NCBI RefSeq assembly: GCF_014645015.1
Contig: NZ_BMLC01000004.1
Span: 186,001 to 250,000, forward strand
DNA length: 64,000 nt
Direction: 5' to 3'
Source: Salinibacterium xinjiangense
GTDB taxonomy: Bacteria; Actinomycetota; Actinomycetes; Actinomycetales; Microbacteriaceae
The notes below the pieces were generated by a model. The model did not search any database. It saw only the letters and a list, made by a program, of their open reading frames with translations, and was not told where the DNA came from. The position numbers were made by a program, and so were the translations under genes. Every line of letters starts with the position of its first letter. The first letter of the stretch is position 1. Positions 9,173-17,802 of this stretch are shown piece after piece.

Positions 9173-9197
9173 GGGGATGTCCTCTCCTGGGGGCCGG

Positions 9198-9902
9198 TCA
9201 GTTCTTGTCGGCGACGATGCGCTCGGCGACGGCGACGGATGACGCGGGGTTCTGCCCGGTGTAGAGCTGGCCGTCGACCACGATGTGGGAGGCAAACGGC
9301 TCCGGAGCTTTCGAATATTCCGCGCCAAGCTCCACGAGCCGGGTCTCGACGAGCCACTTGGCCCTGTCGGCGAGGTGGTTCAGCTCTTCCTCGCTGTTCG
9401 CGAAGCCGGTCATCCTGCGACCCTTGAGCACCCAGTCGCCAGTGGACGTGTCGTTCGCGGCGAGCAATGCGGCCGGGGCGTGGCACAGCACTCCGAGTGT
9501 GGTGTTGGACTTCACAGCGTCCACGATCAGCTGGCCGGAGTCCGCGTCGACGGCGAGATCTTCCATCGGGCCGTGCCCGCCGGGATAAAACAGCACGTCG
9601 TAGTCGCCGATGGTAACGGCATCCACTTTCTTCGGGTTCTTGAGCACGGCATCCAGTGCGGTGATCCTCGAACTGAAGTCGGTAGCGCGCTCGGCCGAGC
9701 CCGCTCCGCTCTCGCTGAGGCTGACGGTGTCGAAGGTGGGCGCAACGCCCGCGGGGGTCGCGATGTCGACCTTCCAGCCCGCCTCGGTGAAAATCCGGTA
9801 CGGCTCGAGGAATTCCTCAGCCCAGACGCCGGTGGGGTGCCGGGTGCCGTCGGCGAGTGTCCAGTAGGTCGCTGCTGAGAGCACCATAAGTACGTTGGTC
9901 AT
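9198..9902 (-). CDS. DJ-1/PfpI family type 1 glutamine amidotransferase-like protein
   Basis: 234 residues related to Hsp31/YhbO-type DJ-1 proteins. The nucleophile elbow is GVLCHAPAALL, and an acidic residue is seen in FYPGGHGPMEDLA. Members act as glyoxalases, deglycase-like proteins or chaperones; pairing with an alkenal reductase suggests detoxification of reactive carbonyls (inference). Two adjacent ATGs exist; the second (9902) has AAGGAG at proper spacing. Confidence 0.85.
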   Translation of the reverse strand: MTNVLMVLSAATYWTLADGTRHPTGVWAEEFLEPYRIFTEAGWKVDIATPAGVAPTFDTVSLSESGAGSAERATDFSSRITALDAVLKNPKKVDAVTIGDYDVLFYPGGHGPMEDLAVDADSGQLIVDAVKSNTTLGVLCHAPAALLAANDTSTGDWVLKGRRMTGFANSEEELNHLADRAKWLVETRLVELGAEYSKAPEPFASHIVVDGQLYTGQNPASSVAVAERIVADKN

Positions 9903-9914
9903 CATTCTCCTTTA

Positions 9915-9972
9915 TCAAACCGATTGGTTCGATCGTAGGCTTCGCTGTATTCTCAGTCAAACCAATCGGTAC
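9915..9972. promoter_or_regulatory. Two inverted operator sites between the DJ-1 operon and tetR
   Basis: AAACCGATTGGTT (9917-9929) and AAACCAATCGGT (9959-9970) carry the same ACC-4-GGT core; the second is the first read in reverse complement. Both lie in the short divergent intergenic region, one near each gene. This is the arrangement expected for a TetR repressor controlling itself and its neighbour. Confidence 0.7.
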
Positions 9973-9991
9973 GGTAAGGAGATGCGCTGGG

Positions 9992-10630
9992 ATGGATCCG
10001 ATAGCGCCCCGCGACCAGCTGCGCGGACGAGAAACCCGGCAGCGGGTCATCGATGCTGCGACCGACGAGTTCGCCGAATACGGCGTCGCCGGTGCCCGCA
10101 TCAACCGCATCGCAGGAACGGCCAAGGCCAGCAAGGAACGCATCTATGCGTGGTTCGGAGACAAGGACTCCCTGTTCGGCCACGTGATGCAGAACGGACT
10201 GGACACTCTTGCTGACGCCGTCCCCATCGATGTGGATCTCGTCGAATACACGTTAAGGCTCTACGACTACTTTGCCCGCGACGAGAGCGCGCAGCGGATC
10301 GCCGTATGGGCATGGCTCCACGACTCGGCGACCGCCGGTGCATTCTCGAGCAGTCGCACACGGGGGTACAGCCACAAGCTCGACGTCATCCGGCAGGCAC
10401 AGGGCGAGGGTCTGGCCGACCGGGCCTGGCGACCGGAAGAACTGCTCGCCCTGCTACTCGCGGTTGCCGTCAACTGGCATCGATCGCCCGCCGAACTGCG
10501 GGCGATCGACCCATCCGGATTCCATGCAGACGCCGTCGCACAGCGGGATTCGGTGCGGCAGGCCGCACGCAGGCTCGTGGTGCCTCCCGAGACCGACGTG
10601 ACTGTTCCCCGCCCGATCGGATTCGGCTGA
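9992..10630 (+). CDS. TetR/AcrR family transcriptional regulator
   Basis: 212 residues. The N-terminal HTH (about 12-58) reads RVIDAATDEFAEYGVAGARINRIAGTAKASKERIYAWFGDKDSLF, split here by the usual TetR pattern of a small-residue turn and the YAWFGDKDSLF helix. The ligand domain is unassigned. It is divergent from the DJ-1/oxidoreductase pair, with two matching operator sites between them, so it probably represses that operon. GGAG at 9978-9981 supports the ATG at 9992; another ATG at 9982 is in a different frame. Confidence 0.88.
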   Translation: MDPIAPRDQLRGRETRQRVIDAATDEFAEYGVAGARINRIAGTAKASKERIYAWFGDKDSLFGHVMQNGLDTLADAVPIDVDLVEYTLRLYDYFARDESAQRIAVWAWLHDSATAGAFSSSRTRGYSHKLDVIRQAQGEGLADRAWRPEELLALLLAVAVNWHRSPAELRAIDPSGFHADAVAQRDSVRQAARRLVVPPETDVTVPRPIGFG

Positions 10631-10722
10631 AACCCTGTAGGTAGGGCCTGTGCCTAGGACCGCGCGCCTGGGACCCCGGGCTTGACATCTTCCTGGTCGG
10701 TGGTGCCGCATACACTGTGACA

Positions 10723-11028
10723 GTGGAGCCCTGGATTGTCGTACTCGTCATCGTGGGCATCGGCGTCGCATTCTATCTCGCTCAGCACTTCGGGCTCATC
10801 GATCTCTCCGACAAGAGCAAGTCGTCGGGTCGCGGCGGCGGAGGCATCGCCGGGATCGGCGATGAGGTCTTCCACCCGGCCAGGCACGAGGCGCAGGTCG
10901 AGATGGATCGCCAGTCGATCCTTCCGGCTCCCGCTCCGCTTCCGGGGGATGGGGACTTCGGCATCTATGACGGCAAGCTGAAGATCGATCTCACTGAGCG
11001 TGGAAAGCACTACAAATCAACTGAGTAG
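10723..11028 (+). CDS. Small membrane-anchored protein, function unknown
   Basis: About 101 residues: one N-terminal membrane segment (WIVVLVIVGIGVAFYLAQHF), a Ser/Gly-rich linker, then a short acidic and polar tail. I do not recognise a domain. The GTG at 10723 lies 6 bases after TACACT (10711-10716), matching the leaderless pattern seen at several other genes here; a GTG at 10717 is the alternative. TTGACA is present at 10682-10687 but the 23-bp spacer is too long for a standard promoter. Confidence 0.65.
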   Translation: MEPWIVVLVIVGIGVAFYLAQHFGLIDLSDKSKSSGRGGGGIAGIGDEVFHPARHEAQVEMDRQSILPAPAPLPGDGDFGIYDGKLKIDLTERGKHYKSTE

Positions 11029-11100
11029 CACACCCGATGACTCCATTCAAGGGTCGCGGCCATGCTCGCACGGCCTGTCTCCGCCACGTACCGTGGACGC

Positions 11101-11349
11101 ATGAGTGATTCAGGGAAAGAGATGCTCGGCGATGCGTCGGGTGATCCAACAAACTCGGCAGTAAAAGATCCAGCCGACTGGGTGACCGGCGATGAGCCGG
11201 CCACTGCGCCACAGAAGAGCTACCTCGACACCCTGGCGCGTGAGGCTGGGGAAGAGATTCCGGCAAGCGTCAGTAAGGCCGAGGCGTCCGAGCACATCGA
11301 TCGCCTCCAGCACAAGACGGGCCGCGGGGTCATCGATAGCGAGGCCTAG
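11101..11349 (+). CDS. DUF3072 domain protein
   Basis: 82 residues containing the DUF3072 core, DWVTGDEPATAPQKSYLDTL followed by AREAGEEIPASVSKAEASEHIDRLQ. This small soluble family is widespread in actinobacteria and has no known function. The C-terminal helix is similar to SAP-like or Lsr2-tail helices, which hints at nucleic-acid association, but that is speculative. An in-frame ATG at 11062 exists; 11101 begins right at the conserved part. Confidence 0.8.
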   Translation: MSDSGKEMLGDASGDPTNSAVKDPADWVTGDEPATAPQKSYLDTLAREAGEEIPASVSKAEASEHIDRLQHKTGRGVIDSEA

Positions 11350-11382
11350 CGCCTGCTGGAGCGGCGGTAGTGCAGAACCGGT

Positions 11383-11667
11383 TTAGCGCGAGAGCAGGTC
11401 GTCGTACTCGGGGTGCTCCGAAATCCATTCCGCGGCGAAAGGACAGCTCGGTACGACTCGGTAGTCGGTGTCGGCCCGGATGAGGTTCAGTGCTCCGCGA
11501 ACGAGCTCACCGCCGAGTCCCGTCTCACGCCGCGCAGGATCGATCTCCGTATGGGTGAGCACGATCGTATTGTCGTGCACCCGGTAGTCGATCTCGCCGA
11601 CGCTGGCGCTGTCGACCAACAATTCGAAACGGTTCATCTTCGTGTCCTGCTGCACCTCGGTGGTCAT
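11383..11667 (-). CDS. Small GNAT-like N-acetyltransferase (COG2388/YjdJ type)
   Basis: 94 residues, the size of the minimal Gcn5-like family. Recognisable elements are the strand pattern around GEIDYRVHDNTIVLTHTEIDP, the acetyl-CoA loop RRETGLGGELVRGAL, and the ending PSCPFAAEWISEHPEYDDLL, which is diagnostic for COG2388. The substrate is unknown. It lies 9 bp downstream of lacI on the same strand and may be carried on that transcript by position only. Confidence 0.85.
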   Translation of the reverse strand: MTTEVQQDTKMNRFELLVDSASVGEIDYRVHDNTIVLTHTEIDPARRETGLGGELVRGALNLIRADTDYRVVPSCPFAAEWISEHPEYDDLLSR

Positions 11668-11676
11668 GCCGCAAGC

Positions 11677-12702
11677 CTACGCGCTGTCGCGAATGACCAT
11701 CCTGGTGGGCATGATGCGCTCCCGTTCGACGTGCTCGCCCCGCAGCAGCGCGAGCAGCATACTGGCCATCTCCACGCCCATCTGCCGTGAGGGCTGGTGC
11801 ACGGTGGTGATGCCGATCTCGCCGCTCGTCGCGGCGGAACTGTCGTCGAACCCGACGATGGCGACGTCACCGGGCACGCTCCTGCCGCGTTCGCGCAGCA
11901 CCGAGATCGCTCCGGACGCCATCAGGTCACTTGCCACGAAGACAGCATCGAGATCTGGAGCCATCTCGAGCAGGGATCGCATCGCGCTCGCCCCGCTGGC
12001 CATGGTGAAGTCACCCTGTGCACGAAGATCGTCGGCCATCCCGGCCGCGCGTACGGCGCGCCCCCACCCCTTAGACCGATCGAGCGCCGCCTGCATGTTG
12101 GCAGGTCCGTCGATCGTTGCTATCCGCTTGCGGCCTTTCTCGATCAGGTAGCGCGCGCCCATCTCGGCACCCGCGGCATTGTCGACGTCGACGAAGTTGT
12201 TGATGTGCTGTTCGGGCAGATACGGACGGCCGCCGAAAACGACCGGAATCGTGGCATCCAGCGTCGTGAAGAAGTCGTCGCCCGAGTGGTGGGAGACCAC
12301 GATCGCGCCGTCGACGTTGCCGCCGAGGAGGTAGCGGATCGTCTTGGCCGATGGGCTGGATGGGCTCGCGAGCTGGAGATTGAGCACATAGTCGCTGTCT
12401 TCGAGCCCCTGGGTGATGCCCTGCACGATCTGGGCGAAGAATGGATCGCCGAAGAACCTGGTCGTATCTTCCGGCACCACGAGCGCGATGGCCATGGTCT
12501 GGCTGTTCGCGAGCGACCTGGCGGCGCGGTTCGGGATGTAGTTGAGGCGGTCGATGGCCGCGGTCACCGCGGTCACCACATCCGGCCGCACCTGGGTCGA
12601 TCCGTTGACGACGCGCGACACGGTCGAGCGCGACACTCCGGCCTCTGCGGCTACTGCTTCGAGCGTCGGCGCCGTGCGTTTGCCGTGCAGATCGAGCGTC
12701 AT
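11677..12702 (-). CDS. LacI family transcriptional repressor of the beta-glucoside operon
   Basis: 341 residues. The HTH (about 13-35) reads TLEAVAAEAGVSRSTVSRVV with the hinge helix NRAARSLA, followed by a periplasmic-binding-protein-like effector domain. It is last in the operon with transporter and GH1 genes, and three LacI-type palindromes lie at the operon promoter. It has its own promoter candidate: TAGACT on the minus strand 6 bases before the ATG, just past the GH1 stop, consistent with a leaderless message that maintains repressor when the operon is off. Confidence 0.9.
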   Translation of the reverse strand: MTLDLHGKRTAPTLEAVAAEAGVSRSTVSRVVNGSTQVRPDVVTAVTAAIDRLNYIPNRAARSLANSQTMAIALVVPEDTTRFFGDPFFAQIVQGITQGLEDSDYVLNLQLASPSSPSAKTIRYLLGGNVDGAIVVSHHSGDDFFTTLDATIPVVFGGRPYLPEQHINNFVDVDNAAGAEMGARYLIEKGRKRIATIDGPANMQAALDRSKGWGRAVRAAGMADDLRAQGDFTMASGASAMRSLLEMAPDLDAVFVASDLMASGAISVLRERGRSVPGDVAIVGFDDSSAATSGEIGITTVHQPSRQMGVEMASMLLALLRGEHVERERIMPTRMVIRDSA

Positions 12703-12716
12703 GGGGGAAGTCTAGG

Positions 12717-14174
12717 TCAGAGAGCGTGGGCGGTGATGACGCGAGCCTGGATGATTCGGGCATAGGCGATTGCGCTGTCTTTGGGCGTGCGCGCCTGCGT
12801 GTCGTAGTCGACCCTGACGATTCCGAACCTCTTGTCGTAGCCCCAGGCCCATTCGAAGTTGTCCATGAGCGACCAGTAGAAGTAGCCGCTCACGGGCACC
12901 CCCTCGTCGATCGCGTCGAGGATCGCGCCAAGGTGTGCCTCCAGGAAGTCGACGCGCTCGGCGTCGTGAACCGCGCCGTCGACCAGTTCGTCGTCGTAGG
13001 CGGCGCCGTTTTCGGTCACGGCGAGGGCTATGCCGGTCGGGCCCGTGTACTCCTCGTGCACGCGCCTGAGCAAGCGGGTCAGCCCCTCGGGCTGCACTTC
13101 CCAGCCCATGCCGGTCGTGGGAAGGTCGCGCAGGTGCCAGTGCACGTCATCTGCCGCGGGGAAGGGGGAACGCTTGGGCCTGACCGACGGTGCCGCTGTC
13201 GACATCGCGGTCTCACTGGGCCGGGAGCTGACCGCTTCACCGTGGTAGTAGTTGACACCGAGTGAGTGGATGGGCGAGCTGATGATCTCAAGATCGCCGG
13301 GCTGCACGTGCTGCTCGAAACCGAGGTGCGCGACATCCTGCATCACATCATCAGGATACGAGCCACGGAAGATCGGATCGAGGAAGAACCTGTTGAACTG
13401 GCCGTCGATGCGTCTCGCAGCGTCGAGGTCGCCGGCGTCTGTGGGGTCGACGGGGTCGGCTACGGTCAGGTTGAGTGTGATGCCGAGCCGCAGGTTCTCG
13501 TCGCGGGCCGCCAGGTCCCTGACGGTCAGCCCGTGCGCGAGCAGCAGGTGGTGGCCGGCAGCGAGGCCCGTGGCCGGATCCTGGAGCCCTGGCGCATGCT
13601 CGCCGCCGATGTACCCGAGGAACGACGCGCACCATGGCTCGTTGAGCGTCGTCCAGTTGGTGACACGGTCGCCGAGCGCGTCATGCACACCGAGCGCATA
13701 GTCGCGGAACCGTGATGCGGTGTCGCGATTCGCCCAGCCGCCGAGGTCTTCGAGTGCCTGCGGAAGATCCCAGTGGTACAGGGTCAGCCACGGGGTGATG
13801 CCGTGGCCGAGCAACTCGTCGATGAGCCGGGAGTAGAAGTCGAGCCCCTTCGGGTTGAACGCGCCTCCGTCCGGCTGCACTCGCGACCACGATGTCGAGA
13901 ACCTGTACGCCTGCAGGCCCAGGTCTTTCATCATGGAGACGTCGTCGCGGTAGCGGTGGTAGTGATCGCATGCGACCTCGCCATCATCTGCGTTCACGAC
14001 TGCTCCGGGAACGCGGCAGAACACATCCCAGATCGAATCGGTTCTGCCGTCTTCGTGGGCAGCCCCCTCGATCTGGTACGCGGCCGTGGCAGCACCGAAC
14101 AGGAAGGTGGGTGGGAAAGAGCGGGAGGCAGGTCGGCTGCCTGCCGTGGTCTGGGCTTCGAACACGATCGTCAT
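12717..14174 (-). CDS. Glycoside hydrolase family 1 beta-glucosidase
   Basis: 485 residues, full-length GH1 (beta/alpha)8 barrel. The acid/base Glu179 is in TTLNEPW and the nucleophile Glu388 is in VTENG; the substrate-binding FLFGAATAAYQIEG opens the domain. No signal peptide, so it hydrolyses imported beta-glucosides or cello-oligosaccharides in the cytoplasm. The start at 14174 lies 7 bases after the permease stop, so translation is probably coupled; an upstream in-frame ATG at 14234 would overlap the permease gene. Confidence 0.93.
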   Translation of the reverse strand: MTIVFEAQTTAGSRPASRSFPPTFLFGAATAAYQIEGAAHEDGRTDSIWDVFCRVPGAVVNADDGEVACDHYHRYRDDVSMMKDLGLQAYRFSTSWSRVQPDGGAFNPKGLDFYSRLIDELLGHGITPWLTLYHWDLPQALEDLGGWANRDTASRFRDYALGVHDALGDRVTNWTTLNEPWCASFLGYIGGEHAPGLQDPATGLAAGHHLLLAHGLTVRDLAARDENLRLGITLNLTVADPVDPTDAGDLDAARRIDGQFNRFFLDPIFRGSYPDDVMQDVAHLGFEQHVQPGDLEIISSPIHSLGVNYYHGEAVSSRPSETAMSTAAPSVRPKRSPFPAADDVHWHLRDLPTTGMGWEVQPEGLTRLLRRVHEEYTGPTGIALAVTENGAAYDDELVDGAVHDAERVDFLEAHLGAILDAIDEGVPVSGYFYWSLMDNFEWAWGYDKRFGIVRVDYDTQARTPKDSAIAYARIIQARVITAHAL

Positions 14175-14181
14175 TATTCCA

Positions 14182-15105
14182 TCAGCCTTTGACGGCGCCC
14201 TGCATGATGCCAGACACGAGCTGTCTGCCGGCAACGATGAACAGGATCAGCAGCGGCACGGTCGACAGGATCACGCCGGCGAGTACCACCGAATAGTCCA
14301 CGAAGTAATTGCTCTGCAGCAGCGCGAGCGCCACCGGGAGCGTGGGGTTCTGCCGGTCGAGCACGATGAACGGCCAGAAGAAGTTTGTCCACGTGGAGAT
14401 GAAGATGAAGAGTCCGAGCATCGCGGCGGCCGGTCGGGCGGCGGGGAGCGCCACATGCCAGAAGGTGCGGATCATGGATGCGCCGTCTACTCGGGCCGCC
14501 TCGATCAGCTCGAACGGCAGCGCCTGGCCGAAGTACTGTGTCATCCAGAACACTCCGAAGGCCGACACGATGGCGGGCAGGATGACCGCAGCCAGGGTGC
14601 CCGCGAGCTGCAGCTTCGACATCGCGATGAACAGCGGCACGATGCCGAGTTGGGTCGGAACAGCCATCGTGGCGATGACGAAGATGAGCAGCCCGGTCTT
14701 TCCTCGGAAGCGCAGCTTGGCGAATGCATAGCCGGACAGGGTCGAGAAGAACACGACGCTGACGGCGACCACCGTCGAAACGATGATGCTGTTGCCGATG
14801 GCCCGCCAGAAGTTGACACTCTCGTTCTCGAGAACCGAGGCGGCGTTCACAAGGAAGTTGCCGCCGGGCCACCAGACGATGTCCTGCCTGGTAATCGTGG
14901 ACGCGTCGCCGCTGCCGATCAGGAACGACCAGTAGAGCGGAAACACCGAGCCGAGAATCACGGCGGCGAGAAAACCGTAGGTCAGGAACCCGGGCCGCTG
15001 CCTGTTCGCGAGTCGGTTTGGCCGCTGCCGAATCGCGCGTCGCTGTTCGGATGGCGCCGAGCCGACGTGGGGTTCTACGCGTTCGGGAGTGAGCTGGGTG
15101 GTCAT
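14182..15105 (-). CDS. Carbohydrate ABC transporter permease, MalG type
   Basis: 307 residues with about six membrane segments and the EAA loop, ELIEAARVDGASMIRTFWHV followed by LPAARPA, which contacts the ATPase. It pairs with the MalF-type permease upstream (4-base overlap) and the binding protein at 16194. No ATPase is encoded here, as is common for CUT1 sugar importers that share an MsiK-like ATPase elsewhere in the genome. The likely substrate is a beta-glucoside, inferred from the GH1 neighbour. Confidence 0.92.
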   Translation of the reverse strand: MTTQLTPERVEPHVGSAPSEQRRAIRQRPNRLANRQRPGFLTYGFLAAVILGSVFPLYWSFLIGSGDASTITRQDIVWWPGGNFLVNAASVLENESVNFWRAIGNSIIVSTVVAVSVVFFSTLSGYAFAKLRFRGKTGLLIFVIATMAVPTQLGIVPLFIAMSKLQLAGTLAAVILPAIVSAFGVFWMTQYFGQALPFELIEAARVDGASMIRTFWHVALPAARPAAAMLGLFIFISTWTNFFWPFIVLDRQNPTLPVALALLQSNYFVDYSVVLAGVILSTVPLLILFIVAGRQLVSGIMQGAVKG

Positions 15106-16106
15106 GCCGTCACCTTCTGCCTGCGAGGTTGGACTGTTTTCGACTTTCGTGGTGTTGCGGTGATGTCGTTCGATGCCGCGATGGTGCGGGTGATAGCGAG
15201 GTTCACCAGGCCGATCAGCACGATGATCAGGAATAGCAGCCAGGCGACCGCTGCGGCACGACCGAAGTTCAACTGGCCCCAGCCGAGGTTATAGAGGTAG
15301 ATCGTGATGGTCATCCACTGGCTGTTGGCACCACCCTGGCCGTATTGGTCGTACAGCCGTGGTTCGTCGAAGATCTGAAGGCCGCCGATCGTCGAGGTGA
15401 CGATGACGAAGATCAGGGTGGGTCGAAGCTGGGGGATGGTGATCGAGAAGAACTGGCGCGGCTTGCTGGCGCCGTCGATTGATGCCGCTTCGTACAGGTC
15501 CCGAGGGATGGCCTGCATGCCGGCCAATAAAATCAGCGCGGTATAGCCCGTCCAGCGGAAGTTGACCATGGTGGCAATCGCGACGTGGCTCGGAAGCTCC
15601 TGGGAGTGCCACTGGACGGGGGCGATCCCCGCCTGCCCGAGCAGGTTGTTCACGAGACCGTACTGGTCACCGAACATGTTGCTGAAGATGAGGGTGACCG
15701 CGACCGGGGCGACGATGTATGGCAACAGCACGCCCATGCGCCAGAACGTCTTCGCGCGAAGGTTCTCGTTGAGCACGGCCGCAATGACCAGGGCGAATGT
15801 CACCTGGGGAATCATCGAGAGCAGGAAGATGCTGAACGTGTTGCGCAGCGCGATCCAGAACTGAGGCTGCTGCAGAACGAAGGAGAAATTGTCCAGGCCG
15901 ACGAAGTCGCCCTCGCCGCCGATGAGGTGCCACTCGTGCACCGAAACATACGCCGTGTACAGCAGCGGGAAGAGCCCGGTGACGGTGAAGAGGATGAAGA
16001 ATGGCGAGATGTACAGGTATGGCGAGATCTTCACGTCCCAGTGCGAGAGCTTCTGGGAGAACGCGATCCGCCGGATGCGGCGCTCATCGTCGAGTGCGGT
16101 GGTCAT
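15102..16106 (-). CDS. Carbohydrate ABC transporter permease, MalF type
   Basis: 334 residues with six membrane segments. The N-terminus carries a cytoplasmic lead, KLSHWDVKISPYLYISPFFI, and the EAA loop reads DLYEAASIDGASKPRQFFSI. It forms a heterodimer with the MalG-type permease, whose ATG overlaps this stop. It lies 87 bp downstream of the solute-binding protein gene. Confidence 0.92.
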   Translation of the reverse strand: MTTALDDERRIRRIAFSQKLSHWDVKISPYLYISPFFILFTVTGLFPLLYTAYVSVHEWHLIGGEGDFVGLDNFSFVLQQPQFWIALRNTFSIFLLSMIPQVTFALVIAAVLNENLRAKTFWRMGVLLPYIVAPVAVTLIFSNMFGDQYGLVNNLLGQAGIAPVQWHSQELPSHVAIATMVNFRWTGYTALILLAGMQAIPRDLYEAASIDGASKPRQFFSITIPQLRPTLIFVIVTSTIGGLQIFDEPRLYDQYGQGGANSQWMTITIYLYNLGWGQLNFGRAAAVAWLLFLIIVLIGLVNLAITRTIAASNDITATPRKSKTVQPRRQKVTA

Positions 16107-16193
16107 GATGTCGATTCCGTGTGACTTGGTGGTGCGGGTCAGGATGGGGCCGCGCGGTCGTGGTGGAGACCGCGCGACCCAAAACTGCTGTGG

Positions 16194-17471
16194 TTAGCCG
16201 AGCGCCTTCACGTCAGCAACGAACTGGGTCCAGGATTCGGAGATCGACTGGGACTTGTCTACGTCGACCCGGGTGAGGGCCTTCTGCAGCGCGTCGTTGA
16301 TGGGGAAGTAGTGCACGCTCTTGAACGGTGTGACGGTGATCGCCTTCGAACGGTCGGTCAGGATCTGGCCGACCGGGGCGTTGTTGAAATACTCGTTGGT
16401 GGCATCGAGCAGGGTCGAGTCCGTGTAGGTCGCGACCTGGCTGGGGAAGGTTCCAGCGTTGGTGAAGGCCTGCAGCTGCTGCTCCGGAGCGGTCAGCCAT
16501 GCTGCAAACTCCTTCGCCGCCTCGGTGTGCTTGCCCTGTGCCGGAACCGTCAGGTACGAGCCACCCCAGTTTCCGCCGCCGCCAGGGAAGACGTTCGCAA
16601 CGTTCCAGTCGGAGATGTCGGGAGCGTTACCGGAGATGACTCCGAGCATCCAGCCGGGGCAGAGCATCGTGGCGAAAGAACCGTTGGCAAGCCCTGCGGT
16701 CCAGTCGTCGCTCCATTGGCCGAGGTGGGCCGAGAGAGTGCTGCTCGCCTCGAGCACCGAGGTGAAGGCCTCTTCGACCTCGGGGTTCTCGGTCGCGATG
16801 ACGGTTCCGTCATTCTTCTCGTATGCGTTCTCTACCTGGTTGATGACACCCTGGTAGGTGGCCCCTGCAGAGTCGAACCACGGCTTACCTGTGGCATCCA
16901 CGTACTGCTGTCCGACCGAGTAGTACTTGTCCCAACCGCCGTCCAGTAGCGCGGCGACGCCGTCCGGGTCGCTGGGGAGGCCGGCGGCCTTGAGCAGGTC
17001 GCCGCGGTAGCAGACAGCCTCAGGGCCGATGTCTGTCCCGTAGCCGACGAGGCGGCCGTCGGGGTCGGTCGCCGATGCTGACTTCCAGTCGACCCAGCGG
17101 CCGTCGACCTCTGGACCGGAGAGGTCGGTGAGCTTGTCTGAGTACTGCATCATCTCGGCGAGCCAGTCGACCTCGATGGCTTCAACGTCAGCAAGCCCCG
17201 ATCCGGCACCGAGCTTGGTGAAGAAGTTGTCACGGGCGTCGTTGGAGGTCGCCGCCTTGTTCTGTACGATTTTCACGTTCGGGTGCGACTCGGTGTACTG
17301 GGCGAGTAATTCGTCCGTGTAGCCGAAGTCATTGAAGGTCGCCAGCGTGAGGGTGATCTTCTCGTTGGGATCTGCGGCTTCGCCGCCCCCGGGTGCGCAG
17401 CCTGTGGCTACGAGCGTGATGGCTGCCGCGCCGGCAACGATTGCGGCGATTGTGCGTCGTGAGGTTCTCAC
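16194..17471 (-). CDS. Extracellular sugar-binding lipoprotein (CUT1 family)
   Basis: 425 residues. A lipoprotein signal peptide ends in VATGC, so the mature protein is lipid-anchored outside the membrane; the rest is the ABC solute-binding fold of family 1. The GTG at 17471 has AAGGAG at ideal spacing, whereas the GTG at 17477 sits on that site. It captures the sugar for the two downstream permeases and is the first gene of the operon controlled by the palindromes at 17533-17637. Confidence 0.92.
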   Translation of the reverse strand: MRTSRRTIAAIVAGAAAITLVATGCAPGGGEAADPNEKITLTLATFNDFGYTDELLAQYTESHPNVKIVQNKAATSNDARDNFFTKLGAGSGLADVEAIEVDWLAEMMQYSDKLTDLSGPEVDGRWVDWKSASATDPDGRLVGYGTDIGPEAVCYRGDLLKAAGLPSDPDGVAALLDGGWDKYYSVGQQYVDATGKPWFDSAGATYQGVINQVENAYEKNDGTVIATENPEVEEAFTSVLEASSTLSAHLGQWSDDWTAGLANGSFATMLCPGWMLGVISGNAPDISDWNVANVFPGGGGNWGGSYLTVPAQGKHTEAAKEFAAWLTAPEQQLQAFTNAGTFPSQVATYTDSTLLDATNEYFNNAPVGQILTDRSKAITVTPFKSVHYFPINDALQKALTRVDVDKSQSISESWTQFVADVKALG

Positions 17472-17532
17472 GGTCACTCCTTTGTGTGCGTGGATGGGTG
17501 CTGCGAGGGGTACTGAGAGGGGGCGATAAAGT

Positions 17533-17548
17533 TTGGGAGCGCTCCCAA
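17533..17548. promoter_or_regulatory. LacI operator 1
   Basis: TTGGGAGCGCTCCCAA is a perfect 16-bp palindrome with the central CG typical of LacI/CcpA-like half sites. It lies downstream of the predicted -10 and would block elongation or initiation of the sugar operon. It is centred 24 bp from operator 2. Confidence 0.85.
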
Positions 17549-17557
17549 CATCAGCGA

Positions 17558-17571
17558 TGGGAGCGCTTCCA
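17558..17571. promoter_or_regulatory. LacI operator 2
   Basis: TGGGAGCGCTTCCA differs from the perfect operator in one half-site base and lies just downstream of the predicted transcription start. Its centre is 66 bp from operator 3, close to six helical turns, so a DNA loop between them is possible. Confidence 0.8.
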
Positions 17572-17585
17572 CGGTAGCGAGCCCC

Positions 17586-17615
17586 ACACTAGGCAGCGAT
17601 ACGAGATGATGTCAA
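17586..17615 (-). promoter_or_regulatory. Promoter of the beta-glucoside operon
   Basis: On the minus strand TTGACA (plus-strand TGTCAA, 17610-17615) and TAGTGT (plus-strand ACACTA, 17586-17591) are 18 bp apart. Transcription would begin near 17579, giving a leader of about 105 bases. Operators 1 and 2 lie downstream and operator 3 upstream. Confidence 0.55.
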
Positions 17616-17623
17616 GGACTTTT

Positions 17624-17637
17624 TGGGAGCGCTCTCA
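17624..17637. promoter_or_regulatory. LacI operator 3
   Basis: TGGGAGCGCTCTCA matches the operator consensus and lies just upstream of the -35. A weaker relative, GCAAACGCTTGC, occurs at 17652-17663. Three operators bracketing one promoter suggest cooperative repression. Confidence 0.75.
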
Positions 17638-17747
17638 CGCAATGATTACGTGCAAACGCTTGCTTCGGGCTATTTCCCGGCAATGTGGCGGATCGATGCT
17701 GCTGGCCAGAGATCCAAATAAATCCGGCGCGGCGGCACCGGCGCATC

Positions 17748-17790
17748 GAAAAACGGACCAGGCACACCCGAGAGGTGCAGCTGGTCCGTT
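17748..17790 (-). terminator. Rho-independent terminator of the DHA2 efflux gene
   Basis: AAACGGACCAG (17750-17760) pairs with CTGGTCCGTTT (17780-17790), with a smaller stem in the loop. Read on the minus strand, the stem is followed by a run of five T. It lies 13 bp after the efflux gene and separates it from the sugar operon. Confidence 0.8.
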
Positions 17791-17802
17791 TGGGAAGGAG
17801 GG

